Source of the DNA: Bradyrhizobium retamae
GTDB taxonomy: Bacteria; Pseudomonadota; Alphaproteobacteria; Rhizobiales; Xanthobacteraceae
Assembly (NCBI RefSeq): GCF_001440415.1
Contig: NZ_LLYA01000112.1
Span: 124,001-188,000 of the forward strand
Length of the DNA stretch: 64,000 nt
Reading direction: 5' to 3'
The notes under the pieces are model-generated. The model had not been told where the DNA came from and did no database searches. It worked only from the letters and a program-made list of their open reading frames with translations. The translations under genes were made by a program, and so were the position numbers. Of the stretch, positions 54,173-63,348 are shown in pieces (the first letter of the stretch is position 1; every line of letters starts with the position of its first letter).

Positions 54173-55192
54173 ATGGAGACGGGCACCAGCATTGTCAGCC
54201 ATGACCCAACCGCCCGGCTGGCGGCATTCAACCGCGTTTCGACCGACAGCGTCGATGCTGCCGCCGACGCGGTGGGGCGGATATTCTGCCCGCATCGACT
54301 GACGCCCGAGCAAACGACATCATCTGAATTCTTTGCGTTGCACAACAGCGCCGTTTTTGGCGGCTTATCCGTCAACTACGTCGCCTATGGCGGATCGGTG
54401 TCGATCGACCCCGGCTGTCTCGAACGTTTCTTCCTGTTGCAAATCCCCGTGCACGGTTCAGCGCGGATCCAAACCGCCTCGCGCGACATCGCAACCGCCC
54501 CAGGCGCCAGCGCCTCGCTGTTGTCGCCGACGATCCCGACGCGAATGACTTGGCAGAGCAATTGCGCGCAGATCATTCTGCTGGTCGACCGCCGTCTGCT
54601 GGAGCAACGGGCCGCGGCGTTATCGGGGCGGCCGGCGGGCGCGGTCGAGTTCGAGCCGGCGATCGATCTCCGCTCAGCAGCCGGCCGCGCGCTTCAGTCG
54701 CAGATTTTGGAGTTCGTCGATCTTGCCGAATGCCTCGGACCGCGAAAGCCGCTTTCGGCGGTGGCCGCAGCCAATGTACGCGAGACGTTGTTGGGCGCTT
54801 TGCTCGACGGCCAGCATCACAGCGCCAGCGATGCCATCGAGCGATTTGGCGGCCGGGCCGAAACGCTGCCGCAATCGTTGCGACGGGCGCGCGAGTTCTT
54901 ATATGCGCACGCGGACGAGCCGCTCGATCTCGCGCAGCTTGCTGCAGCCGCTGGCACGGGCATCCGTGCGCTACAGCTAGGCTTCCGGCGGCATTTCGGT
55001 ACATCGATTTCGGAGATGCTGCGCGACATCCGCCTCGCGCACCTCAACGTCAGACTGGCCGCCGCCTTTTCTAACGACAGCATCACCGATATCGCATTCG
55101 AGCTCGGCTTTACACACCTCAGCCGGATGGCAAGCGCCTATCGCGCCAAGTTCGGCGAAACGCCGTCGGCGACCATGCGCGGGATCAACTAG
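54173..55192 (+). CDS. AraC/XylS family transcriptional regulator
   Basis: A 339-residue regulator. The C-terminal DNA-binding domain has two helix-turn-helix units (about 235-335): LDLAQLAAAAGTGIRALQLGF and SITDIAFELGFTHLSRMASAY, closed by KFGETPSATMRG. The N-terminal effector part (FFLLQIPVHGSARIQT, the AraC_binding_2-like pattern) resembles activators of aromatic-acid operons such as the AndR/XylS type. Position within the anthranilate cluster suggests it activates some of these genes in response to an aromatic acid. Its own promoter carries the shared palindrome, so it is itself probably under MarR-type control. Confidence 0.9.
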   Translation: METGTSIVSHDPTARLAAFNRVSTDSVDAAADAVGRIFCPHRLTPEQTTSSEFFALHNSAVFGGLSVNYVAYGGSVSIDPGCLERFFLLQIPVHGSARIQTASRDIATAPGASASLLSPTIPTRMTWQSNCAQIILLVDRRLLEQRAAALSGRPAGAVEFEPAIDLRSAAGRALQSQILEFVDLAECLGPRKPLSAVAAANVRETLLGALLDGQHHSASDAIERFGGRAETLPQSLRRAREFLYAHADEPLDLAQLAAAAGTGIRALQLGFRRHFGTSISEMLRDIRLAHLNVRLAAAFSNDSITDIAFELGFTHLSRMASAYRAKFGETPSATMRGIN

Positions 55193-55337
55193 CGTCCAGC
55201 CAATTGCTTCAGCCGCAGCGTCATCGACGAGTTTGGATCTGTGAGCGGCGCGATGGCATCGCGCGACCAGCCGGCGATGATCGTGGGGTGTTCGGGCACT
55301 AATCCACATCGGCGCTCAACGGATCACCCTTCCCGTG

Positions 55338-55838
55338 TCAGCCTCGGTCGCCCCGCGCCCTCGCGGATTTTTGCGCCGAAGTTTTGGTCTTAGCCAAGAG
55401 GCGCATCAGCTCGCGAACATCCTTCGGCGTCAGGTCTCTAAAAATATCGGCGATCCATAACTCGTGCTCTGCCGCCATTTTGCGGAATTCGGCACGACCG
55501 GCCTTGGTCAGGCGGATCACCTGCACGCGGCGGTCGACGTCCGAGGTACGACGGTCGAGGTGCCCGGATTCGACCAGGCGCTCGACGAGGCCAGTGACGT
55601 TGCCATTCGAAACCATCATCCGCTTCGAAACATCTGACAGCGTCATGCCCTCCGGCACTTTGTCGAGCTGGGCCATCAGGTCGAACCGCGGCAGCGTGAC
55701 GTCGAAGCGCTCGCGCAGGCGGCTGCGTACCTCCCCCTCGATCAGGGTCGTGCAGGTCAGGAGGCGAAGCCACAGTCTGAGTTCGTCGCCATGATGCTCC
55801 GGGAGCTCGACGGCCTTGGTCTCTGAATCGAGAGTCAT
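55338..55838 (-). CDS. MarR family transcriptional regulator
   Basis: A 166-residue winged-helix regulator. The recognition unit is GMTLSDVSKRMMVSNGNVTGLVERL followed by the wing DRRTSDVDRRVQVIRLTKAG. N- and C-terminal helices form the dimer. MarR proteins of this kind repress catabolic genes for aromatic acids and release DNA on binding the CoA thioester or free acid. Its promoter at 55899-55928 carries the same palindrome as five other promoters of the cluster, making it the best candidate for the common regulator. Divergent from the SBP-cupin pair. Confidence 0.93.
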   Translation of the reverse strand: MTLDSETKAVELPEHHGDELRLWLRLLTCTTLIEGEVRSRLRERFDVTLPRFDLMAQLDKVPEGMTLSDVSKRMMVSNGNVTGLVERLVESGHLDRRTSDVDRRVQVIRLTKAGRAEFRKMAAEHELWIADIFRDLTPKDVRELMRLLAKTKTSAQKSARARGDRG

Positions 55839-55898
55839 GATCCTATCTTGTCTGCGCTTTAACGTTCGGCGAGCCCGAACAGAGCTCAGCTTGGGATC

Positions 55899-55928
55899 AT
55901 TGTCCAGATTTCTTTAAGTTTCAAGCAA
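55899..55928 (-). promoter_or_regulatory. Promoter and palindrome, site d (MarR gene / SBP gene)
   Basis: On the minus strand TTGCTT (55928-55923) and GACAAT (55904-55899) are 18 bases apart. Between them lies CTTGAAACTTAAAG, a variant of the shared palindrome. Autoregulation of the MarR gene is likely, and the divergent binding-protein gene could respond as well. Confidence 0.6.
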
Positions 55929-56052
55929 TTGGCGCATGGCTTGCATGGATGCGTTGCGCTTGCAGGTGCCGTCGCCATCAGAATAAGCTGCACCCCGAGC
56001 GTTTGATGTAGCGTAGGTTTCGGCTGCAGCGCCGCCGAACGGAGGAACAATC

Positions 56053-57228
56053 ATGAAGCAGTCGTTGAAGCTGACCGGGCTTGCCGTTTTGCTGGGGTTT
56101 GCCGCCGCTCCGGCCGCAGCGCAGGAGAAAATCAAGATCGGCGTGATCACGACCTTGTCCGGCCCGGCGGCCGTACTCGGCCAGCAATCCCGCGACGGCT
56201 TCCAGCTCGCGGTCAAGGAGCTCGGCGGCAAGATGGCCGGCAAGGACCTCGAGGTGATCGTCGTCGACGACGAACTCAAGCCCGATGGCGCCGTGACCAA
56301 GGCCAAGGGCCTGCTCGAGCGCGAGACGGTGGATTTCGTCGTCGGGCCGATCTTCTCCAACATCCTGCAGGCCATTCACCGGCCAGTGACGGGGAACAAG
56401 ACGTTCCTGATCAGCCCGAACGCGGGGCCGTCGAGCTATGCCGGCAAGGAGTGCAGTCCGTTCTTCTACGTGACCTCGTACCAGAACGACCAGGTTCACG
56501 AGATCCTCGGCAAGGTCGCCCAGGACCGCGGCTACAAGCGCGTGTACGTGCTGGTGCCGAACTATCAGGCCGGCAAGGATTCGGCGGCCGGATTCAAGCT
56601 CGACTACAAGGGCGAGATCGTCGAGGAGAGCTATACACCGCTCGGCACGCTGGATTTCCAGGTCGAACTGACCAAGATCGCTTCTTCCAAGGTCGATGCG
56701 CTGTTCACCTTTATGCCAGGCGGCATGGGCGTCGGCCTCGTCAAGCAGTACCGCCAGGCCGGCCTCGCCGACAAGATCCCAGTGCTGTCGGCGTTCACGG
56801 TCGACGAATCGACCCTGCCCGCGCAGCAGGATGCCGCCGTCGGCATGTTCGGCGGCGCCAACTGGGCGCCGAACATGGACAATCCCCACAGCAAAAAATT
56901 CGTCGCTGCGTACGAGGCCGCCTATAACAGCGTGCCCGGCACCTACGCCATGCAGGGCTACGATACGGCCATGCTGATCGACAGCGCGGTGAAGGCGGTG
57001 AAGGGCGATCTGAAGAACAAGGACGCGGTCTCGGCAGCGCTGAAGAAGGCCGAGTTCACTTCGCTGCGCGGCGACTTCAAGTTCAACGTCAACGGTTATC
57101 CGATCCAGAATTTCTACCTGACCAAGGTCGCCAAGCGCCCGGACGGCAAATTCCAGACCGAGATCGTCGAGAAGGTGTTTTCCAACTACGGCGATCGCTA
57201 TGCCAAGGATTGCACGCCCACGAAGTAA
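56053..57228 (+). CDS. ABC transporter substrate-binding protein, branched-chain/aromatic acid type
   Basis: A 391-residue periplasmic binding protein (type I fold). Signal peptide LKLTGLAVLLGFAAAPAAAQ, then EKIKIGVITTLSGPAAVLGQ, DGFQLAVKELGGKMAGKDLE, FVVGPIFSNILQAIHRPV and GMFGGANWAPNMDNP. It begins with GGAGGAACAATC before the ATG. No permease or ATPase is encoded next to it. The setting in an anthranilate/tryptophan cluster, with a MarR site upstream, suggests it receives an aromatic acid such as anthranilate or kynurenine; related proteins of Rhodopseudomonas bind aromatic acids. The cupin gene follows directly. Confidence 0.92.
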   Translation: MKQSLKLTGLAVLLGFAAAPAAAQEKIKIGVITTLSGPAAVLGQQSRDGFQLAVKELGGKMAGKDLEVIVVDDELKPDGAVTKAKGLLERETVDFVVGPIFSNILQAIHRPVTGNKTFLISPNAGPSSYAGKECSPFFYVTSYQNDQVHEILGKVAQDRGYKRVYVLVPNYQAGKDSAAGFKLDYKGEIVEESYTPLGTLDFQVELTKIASSKVDALFTFMPGGMGVGLVKQYRQAGLADKIPVLSAFTVDESTLPAQQDAAVGMFGGANWAPNMDNPHSKKFVAAYEAAYNSVPGTYAMQGYDTAMLIDSAVKAVKGDLKNKDAVSAALKKAEFTSLRGDFKFNVNGYPIQNFYLTKVAKRPDGKFQTEIVEKVFSNYGDRYAKDCTPTK

Positions 57229-57249
57229 CAATCGAGAGGGAGCGAGACC

Positions 57250-57705
57250 ATGAAGACTGAAATCGCCGGCATTACCCGCGCCAATGAGGGCATCCAGGGA
57301 ATTTCCTGGAGCATTCTCGGCCAGACCTATGTGCCGAAGAGCGTCACGGAGCATTCCTTCTCCTGGCATGCGACGTTGCCGCCCGAGACTTTCGTGCCGC
57401 CGCACATCCATCCCGATCAGGACGAGTATCTCTACATCCTGGAAGGCCAGCTCGATTTCTTCCTCGACGGCGCCGATACGCAGGCGACAGCCGGCGATCT
57501 GGTTCGCCTGCCGATGGGCAAGCCGCACGGCATCTTCAACAAGTCGGGACGGACCGCAAAGACGCTGTTCTGGGTCTCGCCGACACGGCGGCTCTACGAC
57601 CTGTTCTGGGCGATCCACAACATGAAGGAGCAGACGCCGGACGCGGTGGTGGCGCTGGCGGCCGAGCACAACATCCACTTCCTGCCGCCGCCTCCGGAGG
57701 CGTGA
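57250..57705 (+). CDS. Cupin domain protein 2
   Basis: A 151-residue single cupin with motif 1 VPPHIHPDQDEYLYILEG and motif 2 DLVRLPMGKPHGIFNKS. It is a clear paralogue of the cupin at 53470-53919 on the other strand. AGAGGGAG precedes the ATG. It is 21 bases downstream of the solute-binding protein gene and therefore co-transcribed. Two copies in one catabolic cluster, on different transcripts, point to related but not identical roles, possibly in handling ring intermediates. No specific function is known. Confidence 0.88.
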   Translation: MKTEIAGITRANEGIQGISWSILGQTYVPKSVTEHSFSWHATLPPETFVPPHIHPDQDEYLYILEGQLDFFLDGADTQATAGDLVRLPMGKPHGIFNKSGRTAKTLFWVSPTRRLYDLFWAIHNMKEQTPDAVVALAAEHNIHFLPPPPEA

Positions 57706-57706
57706 G

Positions 57707-58960
57707 TTACGCCCGCACCGCCGCGAGCCCGACCTGCGGTGGCGCGAAGCCGGCCTTGGACGCGTAGCCGCGCACGATCGCTTCGCGCTGGGCGTGGCTC
57801 AGCACCTTTTCGATATCGGTAAAGCCGTCCGGCGCCAGTTGCTCGACGGCGTCGATCACGCCTTCGGGGCCGCCGCGGCGGTTCGCGCGCACGATCTCCG
57901 CCGTCATCGGCAGGCGCTTCTTCTCATAGGCGACCAGCGCCTGGCGCGGATGTTCGGCGCGCGCCAGTTCATCGGCGAGTGCCCGCGCGTCGAGGATTGC
58001 TTGCGAGGCGCCATTCGATCCGACCGGATACATCGGATGCGCGGCGTCGCCGAGCAGCGTCACCCGGCCCCAGGTCCAGTACGGCAAGGGATCACGATCG
58101 CAGCACGGATACTCATAAAATTCCGGCGTCGCCGAGATCAGACTGCGCACGTCGACATATGGCACCTTGAAGCGCTCGACATGCGGCATCAGCTCCTCGC
58201 GCTTGCCGGGCCGCGACCAGTCCTCGCGGCGCGGCGGCGGCGAATTGCCGTCGCCGATCTTCACCAGCACCGCCCAGTTGGTCAGCCGGCTCGATGGACT
58301 CGAGCCTTCCGCAATCGGATAGACCACGACCTTGGCATTCAGCCCGCCGGCCACGATCATCGAGCGGCCGGTCAGGAAGGCCGGCCAGTCGCGCGCGCCG
58401 CGCCACAGCATCAAACCGTTCCAGCACGGCGGTCCCTCGTCCGGAAACAGCATCTCGCGCACGCGCGAATGAATGCCGTCGGCGCCGACCAAAATATCGC
58501 CGCGCGCGGTTTTGACATGGGAGCCGGTGCGGTCGAAGAAGTGCGCGACCACGCCGCCTTCGTGCTGGGCAAACGCGCCGAGACGGCAACCGGTGTGGAT
58601 CGCTTCAGTGCCGAGCCGTTCCTCGACGGCGCGATGAATCACGCCTTGCAGGCGGCCGCGGTGGACCGAGAATTGCGGCACGTCGTGTCCGGCATCGAGG
58701 CCGCGCGGCTCGCGCCAGACTTCCTGGCCGTGGCGACTGAGATAGTACAGCTGATCAGTACGAACAGCGGCGGCATCTAGCCGGTCCAACAGGCCAAGGC
58801 CCGTCAATTCTCTGATCGCATGCGGCAGGGTGTTGATGCCGACGCCGAGCTCGCGGATGGTGTCGGACTGCTCGAACACTTCGCAATCGATGCCGCGGGC
58901 GCGCAGCATCAGCGCGGTGGTAAGGCCTCCGATGCCGCCTCCGACGATGATCGCCTTCAT
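57707..58960 (-). CDS. FAD-dependent monooxygenase, salicylate-hydroxylase-like (PHBH fold)
   Basis: A 417-residue class A flavoprotein monooxygenase. GxGxxG part AIIVGGGIGGLTTALMLRARG in outline, the DG motif ILVGADGIHSRVREML and the GD motif VTLLGDAAHPMYPVGSNGAS are intact. The first Arg/acid contact FEQSDTIRELGVGIN is also typical. It should hydroxylate an aromatic compound with NAD(P)H and oxygen. It lies downstream of the large two-domain enzyme gene on the same strand, 76 bases away with a small hairpin between. Within the anthranilate cluster it may act on hydroxylated or related ring compounds; the substrate is not evident. Confidence 0.9.
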   Translation of the reverse strand: MKAIIVGGGIGGLTTALMLRARGIDCEVFEQSDTIRELGVGINTLPHAIRELTGLGLLDRLDAAAVRTDQLYYLSRHGQEVWREPRGLDAGHDVPQFSVHRGRLQGVIHRAVEERLGTEAIHTGCRLGAFAQHEGGVVAHFFDRTGSHVKTARGDILVGADGIHSRVREMLFPDEGPPCWNGLMLWRGARDWPAFLTGRSMIVAGGLNAKVVVYPIAEGSSPSSRLTNWAVLVKIGDGNSPPPRREDWSRPGKREELMPHVERFKVPYVDVRSLISATPEFYEYPCCDRDPLPYWTWGRVTLLGDAAHPMYPVGSNGASQAILDARALADELARAEHPRQALVAYEKKRLPMTAEIVRANRRGGPEGVIDAVEQLAPDGFTDIEKVLSHAQREAIVRGYASKAGFAPPQVGLAAVRA

Positions 58961-58986
58961 GCGTGTAACTCCACTCTACTCTTCGA

Positions 58987-59017
58987 CCTCTCCCCGCTGG
59001 CGCGGGACGAGTGAGGG
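58987..59017. repeat. Short family E-like hairpin
   Basis: CCTCTCCCCGCTGGCGCGGG followed by ACGAGTGAGGG: an imperfect hairpin of the CTCTCCCCGC type also seen at 10472-10610 and 16462-16495. It lies between two co-directional genes of the anthranilate cluster. Confidence 0.5.
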
Positions 59018-59036
59018 ATAGAGCCTGCCATTCGGC

Positions 59037-61385
59037 CTATTCGGCTGCAAGCGGCTTTGTCGCCTCGGCCTTCAGCTCGGCGCGGGTTTTCGGTTTAGCC
59101 TTAACCTTGAGGTCCTCGAAATCCTGCCGGTCGCGTACGCTGTTGCGGAAAATTTGTTCCTTGCCGGGCAGATATTGCGGCGGACAGGCAATGTCGGCGC
59201 CATACCAAGCCGCGGCCCGCATCGTGAAGGACGGATCAACCAGATGCGGCCGGGCGAGCGCGACGAGATCGGCGCGACCGGCGGCCAAAATCGTGTTGAC
59301 CTGGTCTGCGGTGGTGATGTTCCCGACGCACATGGTCGCGACGCGGGCCTCGTTCCGGACCTGATCGGAGAACGGCGTCTGGAACATCCGGCCATAGACC
59401 GGCTGCGCGTCGCGCACAGTCTGGCCCGTGGAAACATCGATCAGATCGACGCCGGCTTCGGCGAATGCGCGCGCGATCGCGACCGCGTCATCGCCGGTGA
59501 TGCCGCCCGCCGCCCAATCGGTCGCCGAGATGCGCACCGACATCGGCTTGTGCGCCGGCCACGCCGCGCGCATCGCCTCGAACACCTCCAGCGGATAGCG
59601 CAGCCGGTTGGCGAGCGCGCCGCCATATTCGTCGGTACGCTGGTTGGTCAGCGGTGAGATGAAACTCGCCAGCAGATAGCCATGGGCGCAGTGCAGCTCC
59701 AGCATGTCGAAACCGCAGGCCACGCCACGCAATGTGGCCGCCACGAATTCTTCCCTAACGCGGTCCATCGCCGCGCGATCCATTTCGCGCGGCACCTGGC
59801 TGTCCGGGAAGTAAGGCAATGGTGACGCCGAGATCGTATCCCAGCCGCCCTGTTCCAGCGGCCGGTCCATCCCCTCCCACATCAATTTGGTCGCGCCTTT
59901 GCGGCCGGCGTGTCCAAGTTGCAGGCAGATCTTGGCCGCCGAATTGGCGTGGACGAAATCGACGATGCGCGTCCAGGCGGCCTGCTGCTCATCGGTCCAC
60001 AGACCGGTGCAGCCCGGAGTGATGCGGGCGTCGCGGCCGACGCAGGTCATCTCGGTGAAGATCAATCCCGCGCCGCCGATGGCGCGCGAGCCGTAATGCA
60101 CCAGATGGAAATCGCCGGGCACGCCGTCTTTCGCCGAATACATGCACATCGGCGACACCACCGCGCGGTTCCTCACTTCCATCTCGCGCAGCCTGAGCGG
60201 CTGGAACATCGGCGCCGCCGGCTTGTCGAGATCGACATCGATTCCTTTGGCGCGAACCTGCTTCGCAAACGCCTTGTCGACCTCGCGGACGAACTCCGGC
60301 GCGCGCAGCGTCAAATTATCGTAGGTGATCGCCTTGGCGCGGGTCATGACGCCGAACGCAAACTGCACGGGATCGAAATCCCAGAAGCGATCGACATGCT
60401 CGAACCAGACCAGCGACACGTCGGCGGCGTGCTGGATCTTCTCGACCTCCTCGCGCCGCCCCTGCTCGTAGGTCTGCAACGCGGCGTCGACGGTCGGCGC
60501 CTGCGCCATGGCGTCGGCGATCGCAATCGCGTCTTCCATCGCAAGCTTGGTGCCGGAGCCGATCGAGAAATGCGCGGTCGCCTTGGCGTCGCCGAGCAGC
60601 ACCATGTTGTCCTTGATCCAGCGCTGGCTGCGGATCATCGGAAAATTGCGCCACGTCGAGCGGTTGATCAGCAGCGGATGGCCGTCGAGGAACCAGCCGA
60701 AGATTTCGGCCATGCGATCGGCGGATTCACGTTCGCTGAGGCCTTCGAGGCCGGCGCGGTGAAAGGTTTCGGCGTCGGTTTCGAAGATCCACGTCGAGCG
60801 CCCCGCCTCGTATTGATAGGCATGCGCGATGAACGGCCCCCACTCCGTCTCCTGGAAGATGAAGGTGAAGGCGTCGAGCGGCCGTGTCGAGCCCATCCAG
60901 GCGAATTTGTTGGAGCGCAGGTCGATCTGCGGCTGGAAATGCTCGATGTGCTTGTCGCGGAAGCGGCTGTTGATGCCATCGGCGAGCACGATGAGATCGG
61001 TATCGGCGAAGCGGGCTTCGTCGTCGATATCGGTTTCAAACAGCAATGTGACCCCGAGTTCGCGGGCGCGCTCCTGCAGGATCAACAGCAGCGTGCGGCG
61101 CGAGCAGCCGCAAAAGCCGTTGCCGCCGACGCGGTGGACGGTGCCGCGGAAATGCACGGCGATGTCGTCCCAATAGGCGAATTCCTCGGTGATGCGGCGG
61201 TAGCTCGGCGGATCGTATTTTTCGAAATTGTCCAGCGTGGCGTCGGAGAACACGACGCCGAAGCCGAAAGTGTCGTCGGCGCGGTTGCGCTCATGGACGG
61301 TGATCTCGGCCTGCGGCCGCTGTTTCTTCAAGAGGATCGCGGCATAGAGACCGGCCGGTCCGCCGCCGATTATCGCGATCTTCAT
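59037..61385 (-). CDS. abmA: 2-aminobenzoyl-CoA monooxygenase/reductase-type bifunctional flavoprotein
   Basis: A 782-residue fusion of two flavoenzymes. Residues 1 to about 375 form a salicylyl-CoA-5-hydroxylase-like FAD monooxygenase: [32 protein letters not shown], and [20 protein letters not shown]. From about 395 an old-yellow-enzyme FMN domain follows: [51 protein letters not shown] and IDVSTGQTV. This layout is known from the aerobic 2-aminobenzoyl-CoA monooxygenase/reductase of Azoarcus evansii, which hydroxylates and reduces the ring. It carries its own promoter with the shared palindrome at 61426-61454. A plain salicylyl-CoA role is the alternative. Confidence 0.92.
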   Translation of the reverse strand: MKIAIIGGGPAGLYAAILLKKQRPQAEITVHERNRADDTFGFGVVFSDATLDNFEKYDPPSYRRITEEFAYWDDIAVHFRGTVHRVGGNGFCGCSRRTLLLILQERARELGVTLLFETDIDDEARFADTDLIVLADGINSRFRDKHIEHFQPQIDLRSNKFAWMGSTRPLDAFTFIFQETEWGPFIAHAYQYEAGRSTWIFETDAETFHRAGLEGLSERESADRMAEIFGWFLDGHPLLINRSTWRNFPMIRSQRWIKDNMVLLGDAKATAHFSIGSGTKLAMEDAIAIADAMAQAPTVDAALQTYEQGRREEVEKIQHAADVSLVWFEHVDRFWDFDPVQFAFGVMTRAKAITYDNLTLRAPEFVREVDKAFAKQVRAKGIDVDLDKPAAPMFQPLRLREMEVRNRAVVSPMCMYSAKDGVPGDFHLVHYGSRAIGGAGLIFTEMTCVGRDARITPGCTGLWTDEQQAAWTRIVDFVHANSAAKICLQLGHAGRKGATKLMWEGMDRPLEQGGWDTISASPLPYFPDSQVPREMDRAAMDRVREEFVAATLRGVACGFDMLELHCAHGYLLASFISPLTNQRTDEYGGALANRLRYPLEVFEAMRAAWPAHKPMSVRISATDWAAGGITGDDAVAIARAFAEAGVDLIDVSTGQTVRDAQPVYGRMFQTPFSDQVRNEARVATMCVGNITTADQVNTILAAGRADLVALARPHLVDPSFTMRAAAWYGADIACPPQYLPGKEQIFRNSVRDRQDFEDLKVKAKPKTRAELKAEATKPLAAE

Positions 61386-61425
61386 CTACCGCCTCCGAAA
61401 CAGGCTGTCGGGCTAGCTCCGAATT

Positions 61426-61454
61426 ACTTTAAGCCTAAAATAATTTTCCGGCAA
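61426..61454 (-). promoter_or_regulatory. Promoter and palindrome, site e (monooxygenase/reductase gene)
   Basis: On the minus strand TTGCCG (61454-61449) and TAAAGT (61431-61426) are 17 bases apart. TTTAGGCTTAAA (61439-61428) overlaps the -10 box. The motif matches site b in sequence and in its place relative to the promoter. Confidence 0.7.
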
Positions 61455-61560
61455 GGGGCAGTATTTCATGCCGCGGATGATGCGCAGCGCCATAAGCGCG
61501 TTCACGCGCGTCTTTGACGCGTATGGCGGTGCGCTGCTGCTCAGGGGCCCACTCGTCGAT

Positions 61561-61614
61561 GGGTCCCGGCTCTGCGGAGCAGCGTGAAGGACGCTGCACC
61601 GCGTCCGGGACACG
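61561..61614. repeat. Intergenic repeat, family C copy 2
   Basis: GGGTCCCGGCTCTGCGGAGC, then AGCGT and ACGCTGCACCGCGTCCGGGA, ending CACG. It is the reverse complement of the modules found at 18744-18815. It lies between the promoter of the monooxygenase/reductase gene and the end of the hydratase gene. Confidence 0.75.
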
Positions 61615-61622
61615 CCCAGCCC

Positions 61623-62459
61623 TCAATTCCCCTGAAACACCGGCGTCCGCTTGTTCGAGAACGCCTCGAAGGCGCGGGCAAAATCCTCCGTAGTCATGCA
61701 GAGCGCTTGCGCCACCGCCTCGGCCTCGATCGCCTCTTCCACCGACATTGCCCATTCCATCGCCAGCATACGCTTGGTCATGGTGTTGGCGAAGGTGGGT
61801 CCTTCCGCAATCTGCTTGGCCAATAGTTGCGCCTGCGGCAGCACTTGTTCCGGAGTGACGATCCTAGAGAAGAAGCCCCATTTCTCGCCCTCCTCCGCGG
61901 TCATGAAGCGGCCGGTATAGAGCAGTTCCGAAGCCCGCGACTGGCCGATGATGCGCGGCAGGATCGCGCAGGCGCCCATGTCGCAGCCGGCGAGCCCGAC
62001 CTTGTTGAACAGGAACGCAACCTTGGCGCCCGTCGCGGCCAGGCGCAGATCCGACGCCATGGCGACGATGGCGCCTGCGCCGGCGCAGATGCCTTCGACG
62101 GCGGCCACGATCGGCTGCGGACACGCGCGCATCGCTTTCACCAGGTCGCCGGTCATGCGGGTAAAGGCGGTGAGGCCCTTGGTGTCCATCTGAATCAAGG
62201 GGCCGATGATCTCGAACACGTCGCCGCCGGACGAGAAATTGCCGCCCGCGCCTGTGACGACGATGGTTTTGACCTCGTCATCCATCGCGCAGGCGCGGAA
62301 GAAATCGGTGAGCTCGCGGTAGCTTTCGAAGGTCAGCGGATTCTTTCGCTCAGGACGATTGAGCGTCACCGTGGCGACGCGATCCACGACCGCCAGCACA
62401 AAATGCTTCGGCGAATAGTCGGCCAGCGGCAGCGTGACGGGATTGGCAGGCTTGCTCAT
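61623..62459 (-). CDS. Enoyl-CoA hydratase/isomerase family protein
   Basis: A 278-residue crotonase-fold protein. Oxyanion-hole segments are [17 protein letters not shown] and [20 protein letters not shown], followed by [19 protein letters not shown]. The N-terminal [16 protein letters not shown] is typical. The ATG at 62459 follows AGGGAGATC. In this cluster it should act in the beta-oxidation-like steps that open or process the reduced 2-aminobenzoyl-CoA ring. It lies 34 bases after the SDR gene on the same strand, so both are probably read from promoter site f. Confidence 0.92.
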   Translation of the reverse strand: MSKPANPVTLPLADYSPKHFVLAVVDRVATVTLNRPERKNPLTFESYRELTDFFRACAMDDEVKTIVVTGAGGNFSSGGDVFEIIGPLIQMDTKGLTAFTRMTGDLVKAMRACPQPIVAAVEGICAGAGAIVAMASDLRLAATGAKVAFLFNKVGLAGCDMGACAILPRIIGQSRASELLYTGRFMTAEEGEKWGFFSRIVTPEQVLPQAQLLAKQIAEGPTFANTMTKRMLAMEWAMSVEEAIEAEAVAQALCMTTEDFARAFEAFSNKRTPVFQGN

Positions 62460-62493
62460 GGGATCTCCCTGAATTGCATTGTCGTTGACCCAG

Positions 62494-63255
62494 TCAGACC
62501 TCGCCACCGGCAACCGCGATGGCCTGTCCGGTGATGGCGCCGGCGCCCTCGCCGCAGAGCCAGAGCACGGTGTCAGCTACTTCCGACGGCGCCACGAGAC
62601 GTCCCTGCGGATTGTGCTTTGACAACTCCGCGATCGCCTGCTCGCGGTTGCGGCCGGTCTTCTTGATGATGTTCTCGATCGAGCCTTCGAGCAGGTCAGT
62701 TTCAGTGAAGCCGGGACAGACGGCGTTGACCGTGACGCCGCTCTTTGCGGTTTCCAGCGCCAGCGAACGAACGAGGCCGATGACGGCATGCTTCGCCGCG
62801 CTGTAGGCGCTGACATAAGCATAGCCCTTTAGGCCGGCGGTGGAAGCCACCGCAACGATCCGGCCGCGGCGGCGCTCGATCATTCCCGGCAATACGGCTT
62901 GCGTGGCGTGGACCACGCCCATGAAGTTGACGTCCATCATCCGCTGGAACAGCGCCGCATCGGAGCGGCCGAACGGCGCGGACTGTGCCGCGCCGGCATT
63001 GGCAATGAGGATGTCGATCGGCTGCCGCGCGGCGGCTTCAGCTATGGCTGATTTGACCGAAGCCCGGTCGGCGACATCAGCGACGGCTGCGAACTCGGCC
63101 GCGCCGGAGCTAACAGCTTCATCCAGCGTTGCGCGATTGCGCCCGAGCACTGTTACCGTTGCACCAGCTTTCGACAGCGCCGCCGATATCGCAAGGCCAA
63201 TGCCCCGCCCGCCGCCGGTGACGAGCGCATGGGAGGAACGCGACAATTGGGACAT
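62494..63255 (-). CDS. SDR family dehydrogenase, 3-hydroxyacyl-CoA type
   Basis: A 253-residue short-chain dehydrogenase with an intact active site: cofactor loop [31 protein letters not shown], and the Tyr-x-x-x-Lys in [11 protein letters not shown]. The C-terminus ends [13 protein letters not shown]. Its place in front of an enoyl-CoA hydratase gene fits oxidation of a hydroxyacyl-CoA in the degradation of the reduced ring. Its promoter region carries the shared palindrome, close to the start. Confidence 0.9.
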   Translation of the reverse strand: MSQLSRSSHALVTGGGRGIGLAISAALSKAGATVTVLGRNRATLDEAVSSGAAEFAAVADVADRASVKSAIAEAAARQPIDILIANAGAAQSAPFGRSDAALFQRMMDVNFMGVVHATQAVLPGMIERRRGRIVAVASTAGLKGYAYVSAYSAAKHAVIGLVRSLALETAKSGVTVNAVCPGFTETDLLEGSIENIIKKTGRNREQAIAELSKHNPQGRLVAPSEVADTVLWLCGEGAGAITGQAIAVAGGEV

Positions 63256-63284
63256 CGGTCAAGCCTCCAGGATCAGGGTTCAGC

Positions 63285-63312
63285 ATATATTTTAAACTTC
63301 AAGCTTTTGCAA
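63285..63312 (-). promoter_or_regulatory. Promoter and palindrome, site f (SDR-hydratase operon)
   Basis: On the minus strand TTGCAA (63312-63307) and ATATAT (63290-63285) are 16 bases apart. The spacer is almost filled by AAGCTTGAAGTTTAAA, a variant of the shared palindrome. The start codon is at 63255. Confidence 0.65.
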
Positions 63313-63348
63313 GGAAGGAGCCCGTCGGCGGACGCAGTAGCCCCCCTC

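Noticed and set aside
55978..57678. A 566-codon open frame on the minus strand opposite the solute-binding protein and cupin genes
   Set aside because: The plus-strand proteins have signal peptide, family motifs and ribosome sites; the antisense frame has none.
59037..61385. Assignment as a simple salicylyl-CoA 5-hydroxylase
   Set aside because: The added old-yellow-enzyme domain and the kynurenine/anthranilate context favour the 2-aminobenzoyl-CoA monooxygenase/reductase type; the alternative is kept as a caveat.
59910..61517. A 535-codon plus-strand frame opposite the monooxygenase/reductase gene
   Set aside because: Shadow of the real gene; it also runs through promoter site e.
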